NCBI RefSeq assembly: GCF_021366795.1
Contig: NZ_JAHCPS010000007.1
Coordinates: forward strand, 59,680-123,679
DNA length: 64,000 bases
DNA from: Macrococcoides caseolyticum
GTDB taxonomy: Bacteria; Bacillota; Bacilli; Staphylococcales; Staphylococcaceae
Direction: 5' to 3'
Shown here in pieces: positions 34,308 through 42,395 of this stretch; position 1 is the stretch's first letter; every line of letters begins with the position of its first letter. The notes under the pieces were generated by a model that did not search any database, was not told the DNA's origin, and saw only the letters and a program-made list of their open reading frames with translations. A program made the position numbers and the translations under genes.

Positions 34308-35264
34308 ATGAAATCACGAATCCCTGAAATATTAAATATTGAAAAACCAATCGTACAAGGCCCTATGTCATGGTTAACGAATGGGGAATTTGTCGCTGCA
34401 GTGAGTGAGGCTGGAGGACTCGGAATTCTCGGACCAAATGCAGGTCAGACAGAAGCAACCAGTTCCCCAATTGAAACAGCTGAACGCATGCGTACTGAAA
34501 TTAAAAAAGTAAAGGCATTAGCAAACAAACCTTTTGCAACAACTCTAATTGTAAGTTTTGATATGACTTTTACTGGACCTATTATAGATGTAGTTATCGA
34601 AGAAAAAGTACCTGTCGTATTAATCAACGGCGTTTTAGATGAAGATTTATTCAAAAATCTTAAAGATCATCACATTAAAATCATATTCAGACCAATGACA
34701 CCAACCATAGCTGACGCTCAAGCAGCTGAAAAGATGGGAGCTGATATATATGTCGCTACAGGTTTTGATGAAGGCGGAACAGCCCCTGACAGAGTTATTG
34801 CTACATTTTCTATCGTCCCTATGATTGCTGATGCTGTTCAAATTCCAGTAATGGCAGCAGGCGGTATTGGTGATGTCCGTGGAGTTCGTGCAGCATTTGC
34901 ATTGGGTGCAGAAGGTGTATTCGTTGGGAGTGTATTAATACCTACAAAAGAAAATCCAGCAGCTGAGAATGTTAAACAATATATTGTTGACTCATCTGCT
35001 GAAGATTTATTATTATTTAGAACAACACCTTCATATTACCGTTCACTACCAGGTAAATTAGCATATGAGCTAAAATCGATGCATGACGATATGAGAACAA
35101 GTGATGAAATTGCTAAACACATGCAAGGCGGTAGAAATATGAAAATCGGTATGTTAGATGGTGATACCGAAACTGGCTTTGTATCAGTTGGTACAGGAAT
35201 TACACTAATAAAATCTATACGAACAGTTAAAGAAGTCATAGATGAATTAATGCAAGATTTATAA
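34308..35264 (+). CDS. Nitronate monooxygenase / enoyl reductase-like (NPD) FMN enzyme
   Basis: This 318-residue TIM-barrel flavoprotein has PIVQGPMSWLTNGEFVAAVSEAGGLGILGPNAG at the N-terminus and the FMN-phosphate-binding AAGGIGDVRGVRAAFALGAEGVFVGSVLI at about 180-210. This fits nitronate monooxygenases and FabK-like reductases. The family oxidises alkyl nitronates or reduces enoyl thioesters with FMN. It starts 14 bp after the luciferase-like gene with AAGGAGG. Co-location with a flavin monooxygenase suggests detoxification or catabolism of a nitrogen-containing compound, which is inference. Confidence 0.9.
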   Translation: MKSRIPEILNIEKPIVQGPMSWLTNGEFVAAVSEAGGLGILGPNAGQTEATSSPIETAERMRTEIKKVKALANKPFATTLIVSFDMTFTGPIIDVVIEEKVPVVLINGVLDEDLFKNLKDHHIKIIFRPMTPTIADAQAAEKMGADIYVATGFDEGGTAPDRVIATFSIVPMIADAVQIPVMAAGGIGDVRGVRAAFALGAEGVFVGSVLIPTKENPAAENVKQYIVDSSAEDLLLFRTTPSYYRSLPGKLAYELKSMHDDMRTSDEIAKHMQGGRNMKIGMLDGDTETGFVSVGTGITLIKSIRTVKEVIDELMQDL

Positions 35265-35283
35265 TAAGATAAGGAGAATTAAT

Positions 35284-36009
35284 ATGAAAATTGGAATACT
35301 CGGCGCAGGACCAATTGGTACAACGATTTCTAAACATTTATACAATGTAGGTCACGACGTTAAAATAGCGGATGTAAGATCAATCGATAAATTAGAAAGA
35401 AAAGACTTTAAAGGATCAGCGGTAACTTTTGATGAAGCAATACAAAATATTGATGTATTAATCATTTCTATTCCTTTCAATGTCGTACCTACTATTAAAG
35501 AAAAGTTATCGTATCTTGGTGAAAATACAATCATTATCGATACTACAAACTACTATCCATTTAGAGATGGCAACATTCAGGCAATTGAAGAAGGAAAAGT
35601 TGAAAGTGTATGGGTATCAGAACAAATTGGAAGACCTGTTATTAAAGCATTTAATAACTTGCTCGCTATGACACTTCAAAATATTACATCTACTGATAAT
35701 AAAAAAATAGCTATGGCGATTTCAGGAGATAATCAAAATCATAAAGATACTGTAACAAAAATAATTAATGCAATTGGTATTGATGTTGTAGATAATGGTA
35801 AATTAAATAACTCATGGAGACACCAACCAGGTGCACCTGCTTATTGTACTGAGCTTGATATAGAGCAGTTACAACGTGCATTACAGATTGCTGAAAAAAC
35901 AAATATTCCTTTAAATCGTGATGAAGTAATCAATCATTTTAAACCTGAAATGCAACATGAAGATATCGTTGCAATGAATAGAAAAGTATACGGTGCTGAA
36001 GCGCTTTAA
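35284..36009 (+). CDS. NADPH-dependent F420 reductase-like oxidoreductase
   Basis: This 241-residue cytoplasmic protein has an N-terminal Rossmann nucleotide site GILGAGPIGTTISKHL at residues 4-19, an NADP-type IADVRSIDKL, and the pattern of F420-dependent NADP reductases (VLIISIPFNVVPTI, IIDTTNYYPFRDG, IGRPVIKAFNNLLA). Staphylococcaceae lack F420, so FMN or another partner is likely. It starts after AAGGAGAATTA, 19 bp behind the NPD gene. It is the last gene of the HxlR-linked cassette, closed by a terminator over its stop. Confidence 0.85.
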   Translation: MKIGILGAGPIGTTISKHLYNVGHDVKIADVRSIDKLERKDFKGSAVTFDEAIQNIDVLIISIPFNVVPTIKEKLSYLGENTIIIDTTNYYPFRDGNIQAIEEGKVESVWVSEQIGRPVIKAFNNLLAMTLQNITSTDNKKIAMAISGDNQNHKDTVTKIINAIGIDVVDNGKLNNSWRHQPGAPAYCTELDIEQLQRALQIAEKTNIPLNRDEVINHFKPEMQHEDIVAMNRKVYGAEAL

Positions 36010-36034
36010 AAAGACCTCATGATGAGGTCTTTTT
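36008..36034 (+). terminator. Terminator of the flavin oxidoreductase operon
   Basis: Twelve-bp perfect arms AAAAAGACCTCA/TGAGGTCTTTTT surround a 3-nt loop, overlapping the stop codon and ending in T6. Confidence 0.9.
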
Positions 36035-36097
36035 TGTGAATATATCGAGGAAAAAGTGATATTTTTCATTTATCAACACTTCCTCGACCGCTTTTTA

Positions 36098-36616
36098 TCA
36101 TTGCTTCACAAATTCAACATATTGTTTTGTACCTTCTACTAACTCCGCTTCAGTGGCATGGTTCACTGTACCGTATTGTGCATAGTATCCAACATACTCA
36201 GCTCCTACATAGTGAAATGTTGCTGCAAACGGTGTAAGCAATTCATCTATTGTAAATCGATTGAATCCTTGAGCTGTATAATCGGATGCTGGACTTCCGA
36301 CCGTAATCCCTAAAGCGAATTTTTTACCATGAAGTTTATTCCCCTCAGGACCATAAGCAAAGTTAAACAAGAATACCTCATCTAAATATTGCTTTAATAA
36401 TGGCGGACTGCTATACCAATAAAACGGGAATTGGAATACGATTTTATCATATTTTAATAAATCTGCTTGTTCCGCTTCGATGTCAATCTTTGAATCAGGG
36501 TACATTGCGTAAAGATCACACACATCAATATTTTCTTTTAGTAACGCATCTTTCCACATACGATTGACGCGTGAATGATTCATGTCTGGATGCACGATAA
36601 TTACTAATGTTTTCAT
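36098..36616 (-). CDS. NAD(P)H-dependent flavodoxin-fold oxidoreductase (quinone reductase family)
   Basis: The protein has 172 residues from ATG 36616, which follows GAGGAGTGATAC. The upstream GTG abuts the ribosome site and is unlikely. It has a flavodoxin-like fold with VIIVHPDMNHSRVNRMWKD, the FQFPFYWYSSPPLLKQYLDEVF segment and ALGITVGSPASDYTAQGFNR. This matches the NQO/KefF/MdaB group of FMN or FAD quinone reductases in the cytoplasm. It is followed upstream on the same strand, 5 bp away, by an acetyltransferase gene, so both are one operon. Electron acceptor is unknown. Confidence 0.9.
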   Translation of the reverse strand: MKTLVIIVHPDMNHSRVNRMWKDALLKENIDVCDLYAMYPDSKIDIEAEQADLLKYDKIVFQFPFYWYSSPPLLKQYLDEVFLFNFAYGPEGNKLHGKKFALGITVGSPASDYTAQGFNRFTIDELLTPFAATFHYVGAEYVGYYAQYGTVNHATEAELVEGTKQYVEFVKQ

Positions 36617-36621
36617 ATGTA

Positions 36622-37179
36622 TCACTCCTCAATGCTTTTTATCACTTTCGCGGGTGTGCCGGCCACAATGGTATTCGGTGGGACGTCTTTTGTTACTGTT
36701 GAATCAGCTGCAACGATTGAATTCTCCCCAACTGTCACACCTGGTAATACCGTTACATTCGCACCTAACCACGCATTTTTCTTAATCAATACCTTATTTA
36801 CTACTAAACCACGACGCTTCGTTGGATCTACGATATGATTGACAGAAATAATTCTTGCTGACGGTCCAATGAGCACATTATCCTCAATTTCAATGCCGCC
36901 TAAATCAACAAATGTTACATTCTTATTAATAAAGATATCTTTACCAAACTTAATATGACGACCGTAATCCGTATAAAATGGTAATGAGACAACGACACTT
37001 TCATCGATTGACTGGCCTGTCATTTCACCTAGTATTTTTAGTACTTCTGTATTCGTTTTATAGCCATCATTGATTTCAAATGATAATCTTTCATTGTTGC
37101 CCTTATGCTCATGAATCTCATCATAAATGGGATCATCTTTTAATATTTCGATATTTTGAATACGTTCTAATAAACTCAT
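36622..37179 (-). CDS. Sugar O-acetyltransferase, left-handed beta-helix (maltose/galactoside type)
   Basis: The start at 37179 follows AAAGGAGTGAACGTG and gives 185 residues. The longer frame adds eight unsupported codons. The enzyme has an N-terminal maltose-acetyltransferase helix pair and hexapeptide repeats (IFINKNVTFVDLGGIEIEDNVLIGPSARI, WLGANVTVLPGVTVGENSIVAADSTV), with the catalytic His in SVNHIVDP. It acetylates sugars with acetyl-CoA as a trimer. It is cotranscribed with the quinone reductase-like gene. The pairing has no obvious metabolic logic. Confidence 0.9.
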   Translation of the reverse strand: MSLLERIQNIEILKDDPIYDEIHEHKGNNERLSFEINDGYKTNTEVLKILGEMTGQSIDESVVVSLPFYTDYGRHIKFGKDIFINKNVTFVDLGGIEIEDNVLIGPSARIISVNHIVDPTKRRGLVVNKVLIKKNAWLGANVTVLPGVTVGENSIVAADSTVTKDVPPNTIVAGTPAKVIKSIEE

Positions 37180-37295
37180 CACGTTCACTCCTTTTATATT
37201 CATTTTACTATAGACTTAAAAAAACCATTCAATAAAAGCACTATAATGTCTGATTCAATTCAGCATGCATTATAGCGCTTCATAGAAGTACACTG

Positions 37296-37772
37296 TTATT
37301 TATATTTTCTCATTAGGTCGTTTGGAATATGGCAATAATCATCCGGATGTCTATCTAAATAATCCTGATGCTCATCGGCACTTCGTACATAGTTTGTAAG
37401 TGGTTTGACTTCAATCATTATTTTGTCTTTATCAGTTCTATTGTTAATAAATACCTCGGCCTGTTCCAAGTGTTTAGGATTCTTGCTATATACACCCGTT
37501 CGATACTTCTCCCCAACATCTATGCCTTGTTGATTTAAGCTGTATGGGTCAATGATGAGAAAAAAATCTTCCATGAGTTTTGTTACCGATGTCTTATTTG
37601 AATCAAACGTTACTTTAACACATTCCGCATAACCATCATAATCACCGTCTAAGGTGTTTGTTGTACCATTTGCTCTTCCCGCTTCAGTTAACACGACACC
37701 TGGCACTGTCTTCATGAATGCCTGCACTCCCCATAGACATCCACCGGCCATATAAATTATTTCCTTGGACAT
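37296..37772 (-). CDS. msrA: Peptide methionine sulfoxide reductase MsrA
   Basis: This 158-residue protein reduces methionine-S-sulfoxide in proteins and free methionine. The active-site motif is GGCLWG with catalytic Cys12. The usual second residue after Cys is Phe (GCFWG), so Leu here is uncommon but still hydrophobic. Downstream YDGYAECVKVTFD, YRTGVYS and HQDYLDRHPDDYCH match the family, and the Cys in DDYCH is a candidate resolving residue. The start follows AAAGGAGGATTTAT. MsrB is not adjacent. It probably serves oxidative-stress repair. Confidence 0.92.
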   Translation of the reverse strand: MSKEIIYMAGGCLWGVQAFMKTVPGVVLTEAGRANGTTNTLDGDYDGYAECVKVTFDSNKTSVTKLMEDFFLIIDPYSLNQQGIDVGEKYRTGVYSKNPKHLEQAEVFINNRTDKDKIMIEVKPLTNYVRSADEHQDYLDRHPDDYCHIPNDLMRKYK

Positions 37773-37784
37773 ATAAATCCTCCT

Positions 37785-38074
37785 TTATTGATTTACCTTA
37801 ATGATTACCTTCCCATTTGGATGACCATTAAATGTATATTTTAATGCTGCTTCTGTTTCATCTAACGTAAAAGCTTTTTCATCAATAGAAGAGACATCCC
37901 ACTCTTACCTTGTGTACTTTCGATTAAATCTATTTTCTTTAATAATGCTGTAATCTTCCGTATATAACTAGGATTCGTATTGACGCTATGCGCTAATGTA
38001 TCTGAGTTCTGAACTTCAGTTGATTCTGAAATCATTACCATTATATGCAGTGCAACTGAAAGTTTAGTATCCAT
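37785..38074 (-). pseudogene. Deletion-scar fusion: Rrf2 regulator N-part joined out of frame to an alcohol dehydrogenase C-tail
   Basis: From 38074 the minus strand encodes an Rrf2-type winged helix (MDTKLSVALHIMVMISE, SYIRKITALLKKIDLIES) that is typical up to QGKSG, then shifts into unrelated residues and stops at 37862. In another frame, from about 37899 to 37785, the sequence encodes the C-terminus of a zinc-type alcohol dehydrogenase or quinone oxidoreductase (LDETEAALKYTFNG, then HPNGKVIIKV, stop). An Rrf2 gene next to such a reductase is a familiar pair. An internal deletion appears to have removed the end of the regulator and most of the enzyme. The operator dyad upstream survives. 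Confidence 0.82.
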
Positions 38075-38101
38075 CTATTTCATCTCAATTCTAATTTGTT
38101 G

Positions 38102-38122
38102 TTGTATCTAATACAGATACAA
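38102..38122. promoter_or_regulatory. Rrf2-type operator candidate upstream of the broken regulator
   Basis: TTGTATCT and AGATACAA are perfect 8-bp arms five bases apart, 28 bp upstream of the Rrf2 remnant start. This is the expected place for autorepression by the lost regulator. Confidence 0.6.
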
Positions 38123-38204
38123 ATATAATATGATAATTTGTTAAAAGATACTAAAATGATTATTCTCATGTCTTTGAATAAGAGCTATACCTTTCTTTCG
38201 AATC

Positions 38205-38233
38205 TTATCAGAATTTATCTTACATGATATAAT
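38205..38233 (+). promoter_or_regulatory. Promoter of the Crp/ArcR-type regulator gene
   Basis: TTATCA (38205-38210) and a consensus TATAAT (38228-38233) are spaced by 17 bp, 30 bp upstream of the start codon. Confidence 0.7.
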
Positions 38234-38262
38234 CACCATACGATGATATAAAGGATGATAAT

Positions 38263-38937
38263 ATGAATAACAACATGATGCACTTTCCTTTCTTTAAGAT
38301 GCTTAATACACAGGAACTTGTTGCAGTGGCGTCCATCTCTCAAATACAGCATTATAAGAAACACAATCATATCTTTTATGATCAAACAGAGATGACGCAT
38401 TTTTATTTTATTGAGGAAGGCACTGTAAAGATTTATCGCACTGATGTTAACGGTAAAGAACAAATTGTGAATTTCTTCGGTCCGGGAGAACTATTCCCGC
38501 ATCATGCTTTCTTTAGAACAGGACCTTATCCAGCTAATGCGGTTGTTGTTGAGGATGCTAAGATATTATCTATTAGTAAAAACGAGTTTGAAACACTTGT
38601 TAAGATGAATCCGGAACTTTCAATAAAGATGTTCAAGTATTTAGGTAATCTAATCGTTGATCTACAGAAACGATTGCAGGAGAAAATATTAGAACCTACA
38701 CCTCAGCAATTATTATCAATGTTAAAGCGTCTGGCACTTATGCACGGAGAAGTTGAAAATAATGATTTCACAAAGATTCTGCTTAAGATTAATAAACAGG
38801 AACTTGCGAACATGCTGGGATTAACACGCGAAACAGTAAGTCGTAACTTTACTGTGTTTAAGAAGATGCACATATTAAAAGAAGATGCAGATGGATTTAT
38901 CGAAATCAATCTGCATAAAATAAAAGATAGTAAGTGA
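38263..38937 (+). CDS. Crp/Fnr-family regulator, ArcR-like
   Basis: This 224-residue regulator has an effector-binding beta-roll (about 10-125, EEGTVKIYRTDVNGKEQIVNFFGPGELFPHHAFF), a long dimer helix and a C-terminal winged helix with recognition helix LTRETVSRNF. The Arg-Glu-x-x-x-Arg set is that of CRP, predicting GTGA-N6-TCAC sites. One such site lies upstream of the haem-copper oxidase operon transcribed towards this gene. No cluster-forming cysteines are present, so it is not FNR-like in sensing. The start follows AAAGGATGATA. It converges with the oxidase cluster and shares a terminator with it. Confidence 0.9.
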   Translation: MNNNMMHFPFFKMLNTQELVAVASISQIQHYKKHNHIFYDQTEMTHFYFIEEGTVKIYRTDVNGKEQIVNFFGPGELFPHHAFFRTGPYPANAVVVEDAKILSISKNEFETLVKMNPELSIKMFKYLGNLIVDLQKRLQEKILEPTPQQLLSMLKRLALMHGEVENNDFTKILLKINKQELANMLGLTRETVSRNFTVFKKMHILKEDADGFIEINLHKIKDSK

Positions 38938-38955
38938 GCTACTTACTATCTTTTA
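38921..38955. terminator. Bidirectional terminator between the regulator and the oxidase cluster
   Basis: Fifteen-bp perfect arms (38921-38935 and 38941-38955) enclose GAGCT and overlap the stop codons of both converging genes. Confidence 0.9.
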
Positions 38956-39478
38956 TCTGTATAAACATGAATAATACGACACTTATTGCAATGAATATAA
39001 ACCCATACCCCACCGCCAGCTGATCGTTTTCTAAATAGTTGTTACATAAAGTAGTTTCACTGAAGATATAGAAATAAGCTAGTATCGAGAATGTAATGGC
39101 AATGCATGTGTATATGATGAATTTTTTATTATGATTCAACTTTGCCATACTATCTCTGAATAACATGCCGATAAGCGGTATTGAGACAAACTTAAATGCT
39201 TCAACTTGTAGATACTCAAGCGCTTCGTCCATAGCTCTTGGCAGCATCCAGTATATAAATAAGAAAATGAAGATAATCAATCCTGGCATCCCCGTCGTAT
39301 TATATCGATGTGCTTTAATCAGTTTCTGATTCACTAATTTCCCCATTAGCCATCCTGCAATAAACAGCAACATCATCTGCATGTGCATATGCATGACCAT
39401 TATCGACTCAAATAATGTTCTTATAGGTGGTAACGCTAAAAATATAAATAATGCTAATCCATAATAAAACTGCCTCAT
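38939..39478 (-). CDS. Polytopic membrane protein of the oxidase cluster, unknown function
   Basis: This 179-residue protein has five or six membrane helices. A Met/His-rich stretch MVMHMHMQMM at about residues 27-36 sits at the outer end of the second helix and could bind copper or haem. I do not recognise the family. It overlaps or abuts the Sco gene (stop codon to start about 1 bp) and is the last gene of the oxidase operon, so a part in Cu or haem insertion is likely. No RBS conflict was seen. Confidence 0.72.
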   Translation of the reverse strand: MRQFYYGLALFIFLALPPIRTLFESIMVMHMHMQMMLLFIAGWLMGKLVNQKLIKAHRYNTTGMPGLIIFIFLFIYWMLPRAMDEALEYLQVEAFKFVSIPLIGMLFRDSMAKLNHNKKFIIYTCIAITFSILAYFYIFSETTLCNNYLENDQLAVGYGFIFIAISVVLFMFIQIKDSK

Positions 39479-39479
39479 C

Positions 39480-40097
39480 TTATCTCACATCCTTTAATGC
39501 TTGCTGCACAGTTTCTGTCGTGCTATCAATATCTTGAAACTTCATTACACTGTGCAGCTTTCCGTCCGGTTTAATAAGATAAAACGATGTATTATGCTGA
39601 AAGTTATTATCTCCATCAGGAATCACAATAACGCCATATGTGTCTAATATTTTCTTTAAGTCTTTATCACTTGTAGGTGTAACCATTCTCCAAGTTTCAC
39701 CGTCAGCATTAAAGTATCCTGCATAGCGCTCCAATACGTCTACAGTATCTCTTTCTCTATCAAAAGATAAGCTAACAAACACTATATCATCTTTATATCG
39801 TTCCATATCAATATTCTTATAGACTGATTTCATATTCTGTTCCATCATCGGACAAACCGTACTGCAATTTGTGTAGATAAATGTCATTAATATATATTTT
39901 CCTTTGAACGTATCAAATGGATAAGTTCCGCCTTTATTATCGACGACTTCGATATTCGGATACTTCGGAGTTGTTGTCTCTAATGTCGTTACTCGCTTTT
40001 GTTCTAATGTAAAAGCTTTATATCCATCAGTTGCTATCCCTAGAAATATCAATCCTATAATAATCAATAGTGCGGATAGGATACGTTCTGTTCTCAT
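39480..40097 (-). CDS. SCO1/SenC/PrrC-family copper chaperone
   Basis: The start at 40097 follows AAAGGAGTCATTAAT and gives 205 residues. The longer frame would run into the subunit I gene. An N-terminal membrane anchor (about 7-24) is followed by a thioredoxin fold with the copper ligands Cys78 and Cys82 (CSTVC) and His168 (FQHNTSF). It delivers copper to the CuA site of subunit II outside the membrane. It lies between subunit I (14 bp upstream) and a small membrane protein, as expected for an assembly factor of the oxidase. Confidence 0.93.
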   Translation of the reverse strand: MRTERILSALLIIIGLIFLGIATDGYKAFTLEQKRVTTLETTTPKYPNIEVVDNKGGTYPFDTFKGKYILMTFIYTNCSTVCPMMEQNMKSVYKNIDMERYKDDIVFVSLSFDRERDTVDVLERYAGYFNADGETWRMVTPTSDKDLKKILDTYGVIVIPDGDNNFQHNTSFYLIKPDGKLHSVMKFQDIDSTTETVQQALKDVR

Positions 40098-40110
40098 ATT
40101 AATGACTCCT

Positions 40111-41745
40111 TTACCATGTTTTAATCGGCGGTGATCCTGGAGGTGCATTTTGAATGATATCAACTATTGGATATACGTATCCCATAGAAATCAGTAAGAA
40201 TGCGACCACTAACCATAACGACCATTTTTCAGTCCATGCAGGTGTAGTTATCTCCGCTTCGTTTACTTCTGCTACCATAAATGGTGTGTGTCCTTTAGGT
40301 GCTTTAAACATTAAATAGAATGCGATATAACACATCAAAACAATACCGATGAACAACAATATGCCGCCCGCACCTACAAATAATAAATACGGATTCCATG
40401 CTAGTGCGTGTGCATGCTCATGATACGTTGTAAACTGTGTTCGACGGGGTGCTCCGATTAAGCCAACAAACGTCATCGATAAAGACATAAAGATCATACC
40501 TATCGTCCAGAATCCTGTTTGCCATATACCTAAGTTATGAATTTTTTGCGTTAGAACTCTTCCTGATAAATATGGGATGAGCCAGTACACTAAACCGAAG
40601 AACGTCAGTACAACTGAAACCCCTACAGTTACATGGAAATGCCCTACAATCCATAAAGAATTATGTACAACTTGATTCAACTGATTGTTTGTTTGTGCAA
40701 TACCTCCTGCTCCACCAAATATAAAGCCGACCATCGCTAACATAATCGTTAGAAATCTTACATCACCCCAAGGTAATTTCCAAAGCCAGCCTAGTAAGCC
40801 TTTACCTCCATTTTGACGTCCGACTTGCTCTAAAACTGCAAACATCGCAAATGCTGTCATAAGAGATGGGAATCCTATCGCCACACTCATAATTAAATGC
40901 ATAAATTTAAGTCCCGGAGAAAATCCAGGGTCAACAATCTGGTGATGGAATCCACCAGGAACATTGAGCACGACAATTAAGATAACTGTAATTCTCGTTA
41001 ATGCATCACTGTATACTTTCCCGCCAATAACTTTAGGTAAGACGAGATACCAGGCAGACACTGCAACTAAATACCATACGTTTACTAATGTGTGACCAAA
41101 ACTCCAGAATAAAGTGCGGGTTAATAGTACATTAATACGTTCTACAATGCCCATAGACCATGGAATCATCATCAATACTTCTACCGTTACACCGATACTT
41201 CCTAATGTAATAAGCGTATATACACCTGTAGCAAAGAATGCGAATAATGGTAAGTGTTCTCCTTTATGTGACTGCTTCCATTTATAGCAAGAGATAAATA
41301 TTCCGATTGCACTTAACCAAATGCAAAGCACGACAAATACTAAACCTATATAAAATACGGGACTCGCTGCCATTGGTGCATAAAACGTATACATCACAGT
41401 AGCACGATGATTAATTACTTCAAACACAACCATTAAAGCACCAATAAGAAAACTCACCAAACCAACCCACGATAACGTTCTAGATATCTTTTGTAAGCCA
41501 CCTAATACATAGTCTGTTGCGGCGTATAAATACCCATTAACAAACAAAGTTGTAAAACCGATAATCAATAATATACCGTGCAGTGTTAACAGCTCATAAT
41601 AGTTTAATCCATTTAATATCTTTAATACTCCTGCTCTGTTCAACCCTTGTATTAAACCTATAAACCCACCAATAAATAACAATACAAATGCTAGGAACAT
41701 ATTCACTAAAGAAAAACGATAATGCGATCCACGTAACTTATTCAT
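40111..41745 (-). CDS. B-family (ba3-like) haem-copper oxidase subunit I lacking the active-site Tyr
   Basis: This 544-residue, 13-helix protein carries the B-family fold. The low-spin haem ligand is His56 (ELLTLHG). CuB ligands are His218 (FWSFGHTLV) and the pair GFHHQ at 267-268. High-spin and low-spin haem ligands are in VVHNSLWIVGHFHV near 361-371. Compared from memory with T. thermophilus ba3 without gaps, cross-linked Tyr237 is Asn222 here and Tyr244 is Val229, so the active-site Tyr and part of the K channel are missing. This resembles B-family nitric oxide reductases. The downstream genes for Sco and a membrane protein, and upstream subunits II and IIa, complete the complex. Confidence 0.88.
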   Translation of the reverse strand: MNKLRGSHYRFSLVNMFLAFVLLFIGGFIGLIQGLNRAGVLKILNGLNYYELLTLHGILLIIGFTTLFVNGYLYAATDYVLGGLQKISRTLSWVGLVSFLIGALMVVFEVINHRATVMYTFYAPMAASPVFYIGLVFVVLCIWLSAIGIFISCYKWKQSHKGEHLPLFAFFATGVYTLITLGSIGVTVEVLMMIPWSMGIVERINVLLTRTLFWSFGHTLVNVWYLVAVSAWYLVLPKVIGGKVYSDALTRITVILIVVLNVPGGFHHQIVDPGFSPGLKFMHLIMSVAIGFPSLMTAFAMFAVLEQVGRQNGGKGLLGWLWKLPWGDVRFLTIMLAMVGFIFGGAGGIAQTNNQLNQVVHNSLWIVGHFHVTVGVSVVLTFFGLVYWLIPYLSGRVLTQKIHNLGIWQTGFWTIGMIFMSLSMTFVGLIGAPRRTQFTTYHEHAHALAWNPYLLFVGAGGILLFIGIVLMCYIAFYLMFKAPKGHTPFMVAEVNEAEITTPAWTEKWSLWLVVAFLLISMGYVYPIVDIIQNAPPGSPPIKTW

Positions 41746-41749
41746 ATCC

Positions 41750-42220
41750 TCACTCCTTTACAACAATTTGCATCGACATTGTGTCATGTCCAGTGCCACA
41801 ATATTCATTACATATCATGATGAATCGATTAGACTTCTTAAATGTCTGTGTGATGGTCTGGATGTGACCAGGGACCACCATCGTATTTACATTCGTATTT
41901 GGGATATTGATACCATGCACAACATCTTTTGACGTAAGCTTGAATGTTACTTTCGCCCCCTTTGGCACTTCCAATTTTTGCGGTTCAAATTTGAAAGCTT
42001 CTAACGTCATAACCGCTTCATATTCATTGTCCCCTATTTTCTTTAACCCAGGTTTATTAAAAGGAGGTGTCTCAGATACTTTCGTCGAATCTATCGTTTC
42101 GATATGACTTGGTGGTGCCATCTCTTTGGCAAATGCCTGATAACCTGTTATTGCGATTGCAAGTCCGATAATTACGACACCGATAATCAACCATAATTCT
42201 TCTAATTTATGTACTTTCAT
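41750..42220 (-). CDS. Haem-copper oxidase subunit II with CuA site
   Basis: This 156-residue protein has a single N-terminal membrane anchor (about 9-28) and a cupredoxin domain outside. The CuA ligands are complete: His in VHGINIPN, then CNEYCGTGH with Cys, Cys, His and the following Met in DTMSMQ. It accepts electrons from cytochrome c or a similar donor and passes them to subunit I. Its ATG follows AAGGAGCAACAG. It lies 4 bp upstream of subunit I and 15 bp after subunit IIa, matching ba3-type operons. Confidence 0.92.
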   Translation of the reverse strand: MKVHKLEELWLIIGVVIIGLAIAITGYQAFAKEMAPPSHIETIDSTKVSETPPFNKPGLKKIGDNEYEAVMTLEAFKFEPQKLEVPKGAKVTFKLTSKDVVHGINIPNTNVNTMVVPGHIQTITQTFKKSNRFIMICNEYCGTGHDTMSMQIVVKE

Positions 42221-42235
42221 GCTGTTGCTCCTTTC

Positions 42236-42370
42236 TTAATAACGTAGTAAATATAAAACGAGTAATAAAGCAGTCCAGAAAACGATACTTCCACCTACAA
42301 ACACGACAGTCGCAAAGAACGTACCTTTTAGTGTTTCAGTACTTTCTTTATGTTCTTTAACATTCGCCAT
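42236..42370 (-). CDS. Haem-copper oxidase subunit IIa-like, 44 residues
   Basis: The minus strand from ATG 42370, after AAAGGGGATAATGGT, encodes a 44-residue peptide. A charged N-terminus (MANVKEHKESTETLKG) precedes a single hydrophobic helix (FFATVVFVGGSIVFWTALLL) and a short VLYLLRY end. The size, single helix and place directly before subunit II match subunit IIa of ba3 oxidases. It is likely the first gene of the operon, downstream of the promoter at 42396-42425. Confidence 0.85.
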   Translation of the reverse strand: MANVKEHKESTETLKGTFFATVVFVGGSIVFWTALLLVLYLLRY

Positions 42371-42395
42371 ACCATTATCCCCTTTCGAAATAGTA

